Origin: Haliea sp.
GTDB taxonomy: Bacteria; Pseudomonadota; Gammaproteobacteria; Pseudomonadales; Halieaceae
Reading direction: 5' to 3'
Assembly (NCBI GenBank): GCA_002862465.1
Contig: PKDD01000126.1
Span: 1 to 43,391, forward strand
DNA: 43,391 nt
The notes beneath the pieces are model-generated. The model did not search any database and had not been told where the DNA came from. It saw only the letters and a list, made by a program, of their open reading frames with translations. Below, one piece after another: positions 42,065 through 43,391 of this stretch. Each line of letters starts with the position of its first letter. Within the stretch, counting starts at the first letter, position 1. A program made the translations under genes and the position numbers.

Positions 42065-42532
42065 CTACATATAAATTATAATCATCTCGTAGACTAAAAC
42101 AGGACGTTCATCTTGTCCAACAACATGAATATGCTGTTCCATTTCGACTTTAGTGCCCTTAGCTGTCGCGGTCACGCCCTTGACTCTGCTGCGACAGTGA
42201 ACTGCACTACCCACAGGAACCGGGCCGATAAAGCGCAACTTGTCCGAGCCATAATTCAAAATATTGTTATAGCCAGTCACTTCGTAACTGCTCGCGCCAG
42301 CCATTTTCGGCAGCAGAACAAGCGTTAAGAATCCGTGCGCTATCGTCATGCCAAACGGGCTATCAGTTTTTGCTTTCTCAGGGTCAGTATGAATCCAGTA
42401 AGTATCACCCGTCAGCGTCGCGAACTGATCAACCAATGATTGGGTAATCTGCACCTGCCCGCTCCAGGCGCCAAACTCGTCAGACACCACCTCCTGCAAC
42501 GCTTCAATATCGTTATAGGCGTAATGTTTCAT
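42065..42532 (-). CDS. MaoC-family (R)-specific enoyl-CoA hydratase-like protein
   Basis: 155 residues, a single hotdog with the complete hydratase motif: TGDTYWIHTDPEKA carries D43 and H48, followed by SPFGMTIAHGFLTL. This is the PhaJ/NodN-like layout and, unlike the two coupled pairs in the window, it should work as a homodimer. GAGGAGAG lies upstream of ATG 42532. It would hydrate enoyl-CoA to (R)-3-hydroxyacyl-CoA. It is divergent from a thiolase across a 286-bp gap with operator site E, so the two may serve the same beta-oxidation branch. Confidence 0.92.
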   Translation of the reverse strand: MKHYAYNDIEALQEVVSDEFGAWSGQVQITQSLVDQFATLTGDTYWIHTDPEKAKTDSPFGMTIAHGFLTLVLLPKMAGASSYEVTGYNNILNYGSDKLRFIGPVPVGSAVHCRSRVKGVTATAKGTKVEMEQHIHVVGQDERPVLVYEMIIIYM

Positions 42533-42605
42533 ATTCGGCTCTCTCCTCGTTAATCAAATAGTCACTTCACTTATCGTTCGTGTCTATATTTTACATGTTA
42601 GGCAG

Positions 42606-42625
42606 AAAAACAATCAATCCGACTG
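42606..42625. promoter_or_regulatory. weaker copy of the shared inverted repeat, site E
   Basis: AAAAACAATCA (42606-42616) is followed by ATC and CGACTG (42620-42625). On the minus strand it reads CAGTCG-GAT-TGATTGTTTTT, the same core but with a spacer one base shorter and one arm mismatch. It lies 74 bp before the MaoC start. It could be a weak or chance match. Confidence 0.35.
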
Positions 42626-42818
42626 CGGCTTGAGCAACGATCTTGGAATGCGTTTCTCATACCCGCGGTGGTTCTGCAGACTTCACAAAATCGTAAATCC
42701 TGCAGCAGTGGTGGCCGTATACACCATTGAAATACGGCCGCCGTCTAGTACACTAGCGCGCTAACTTAAATTCATCTCAATTACGAAAAACGCAACTTCC
42801 ATTATTCGAGGATTCATT

Positions 42819-43391
42819 ATGCGCGAAGCAGTTATTGTAGAAGCCGTCAGAACACCCATCGCCCGCGGCAAACCCGGTGTTGGAGATTTATCTGACTTCC
42901 ATGCTACAAAATTACTAGCCCTGTCGCTGCAGGAAATCGTCAATCGCACCGGTCTGGAGTATGCTGACGTGGACTACCTCGCGGGCGGGTGTGTAACCCA
43001 GGCGGGCGAGCAGGCAGGCAATATCACCCGCAATGCGTGGCTCACACTCGGCAAAGACTACACCGCCGGTGGCACCACTCTTGACAACCAGTGTGGTTCT
43101 GCCCAGACAGCCAACCACATGATTTCCTCTATGGTCTCCAGCGGTTCTGTTAATATCGGGATTGCCTGCGGCGTAGAAGCCATGAGCCGCGTCGGATTGG
43201 GCGCCAACGTCTACAACGGTCCGGGATATTTTATTCCTACTGACTGGCCATGGGACTCCAGTCATGATCAATTTACCAGTGCACAACGTATTGCCGACAA
43301 CCGCGGCATTACCCGTGAGATGGCTGACCAACTGGCTTACAACTCCCAGCTACGCGCCAAGCAAGCGTGGGCGGAAGGTCGCTTCGACCGT
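42819..43391 (+). CDS. thiolase (acetyl-CoA acyltransferase family), 3'-truncated
   Basis: ATG 42819 follows GAGG at 42808-42811 and the frame is open to the window end (191 codons, no stop), so the gene is partial. The N-terminus MREAVIVEAVRTPIARGKPG is that of degradative thiolases. The nucleophile Cys is C92 in LDNQCGSAQ, and CGVEAMSR lies near 126. The later His and Cys (GHP and CxG motifs) are beyond the edge. The DNQCGSAQ context resembles FadA5-like thiolases, which act on steroid side-chain CoA esters, though that is not decisive. It should release acetyl-CoA in beta-oxidation and sits across operator site E from a MaoC hydratase. Confidence 0.93.
   Translation, partial: MREAVIVEAVRTPIARGKPGVGDLSDFHATKLLALSLQEIVNRTGLEYADVDYLAGGCVTQAGEQAGNITRNAWLTLGKDYTAGGTTLDNQCGSAQTANHMISSMVSSGSVNIGIACGVEAMSRVGLGANVYNGPGYFIPTDWPWDSSHDQFTSAQRIADNRGITREMADQLAYNSQLRAKQAWAEGRFDR

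Noticed and set aside
1-43391. Mobile element, prophage, CRISPR array or RNA gene
   Set aside because: I found no transposase, integrase, regularly spaced direct repeats, tRNA-like cloverleaf or rRNA segment.

Overview
The window looks like a chromosomal catabolic region of a marine gammaproteobacterium of the Cellvibrionales type (Spongiibacteraceae, Halieaceae or BD1-7-like). This is judged from the protein style, the base composition of roughly one half G+C, the TonB receptor and the gamma-type rlmJ; no rRNA or taxonomic marker settles it. I recognise 42 genes, two of them cut by the window edges. I see no tRNA, rRNA, insertion sequence, prophage or CRISPR array.

Layout. (1) 1-3.2 kb: the end of a SnoaL-like gene, a membrane-anchored serine hydrolase and an MDR reductase. 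(2) 2.9-8.8 kb: an operon of small monooxygenase, molybdopterin oxidoreductase, LLM-type oxidoreductase and aldehyde dehydrogenase, followed by a TetR regulator. (3) 8.8-13.8 kb: an acyl-CoA dehydrogenase (ACAD) divergent from nitroreductase, dienelactone hydrolase, two half-hotdog proteins and an apparently exported D-2-hydroxyacid dehydrogenase. (4) 13.9-21.5 kb: two tandem carotenoid-oxygenase paralogues divergent from a TonB receptor, an unrecognised Cys-rich protein, a 76-residue coiled-coil protein and an SDR. (5) 21.8-27.3 kb: a GST divergent from SDR, ThuA-like protein, ACAD, Rieske oxygenase and SnoaL-like protein. (6) 27.4-33.9 kb: a block with no clear catabolic theme (ABC exporter, glycosyltransferase, rlmJ, SDR, SRPBCC protein, desaturase). 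(7) 34-41.9 kb: epimerase, Old Yellow Enzyme, ACAD and TetR, divergent from ACAD, MaoC-DUF35, MaoC and an Ltp2-like aldolase. (8) 42-43.4 kb: a MaoC hydratase divergent from a thiolase that runs off the end.

How it may work together. Segment 7 has the gene set of the actinobacterial igr operon (ChsE1/ChsE2, ChsH2, ChsH1, Ltp2), which removes the last three-carbon piece of a steroid side chain as propionyl-CoA by dehydrogenation, hydration and retro-aldol cleavage. Residues visible here agree with that: Glu240 in one ACAD and Gln233 at the same site in the other, an Asp39/His44 dyad in the ChsH1-like protein but none in the ChsH2-like partner, and a zinc ribbon in its DUF35 domain. A second, similar but incomplete set lies in segments 3 and 5. 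No steroid-ring genes (KshA, KstD, HsaC types) are in the window, so the substrate could be a steroid, another polycyclic terpenoid or an apocarotenoid-like isoprenoid.

The most striking non-coding signal is a shared inverted repeat, CAGTCA-N4-TGATTG in an A/T-rich frame. It appears in five of the seven divergent intergenic gaps: four good copies and one weaker. It ties segments 2, 3, 4, 5 and 8 into one predicted regulon. A sixth divergent gap, beside the segment 7 TetR gene, has its own different 22-bp palindrome.
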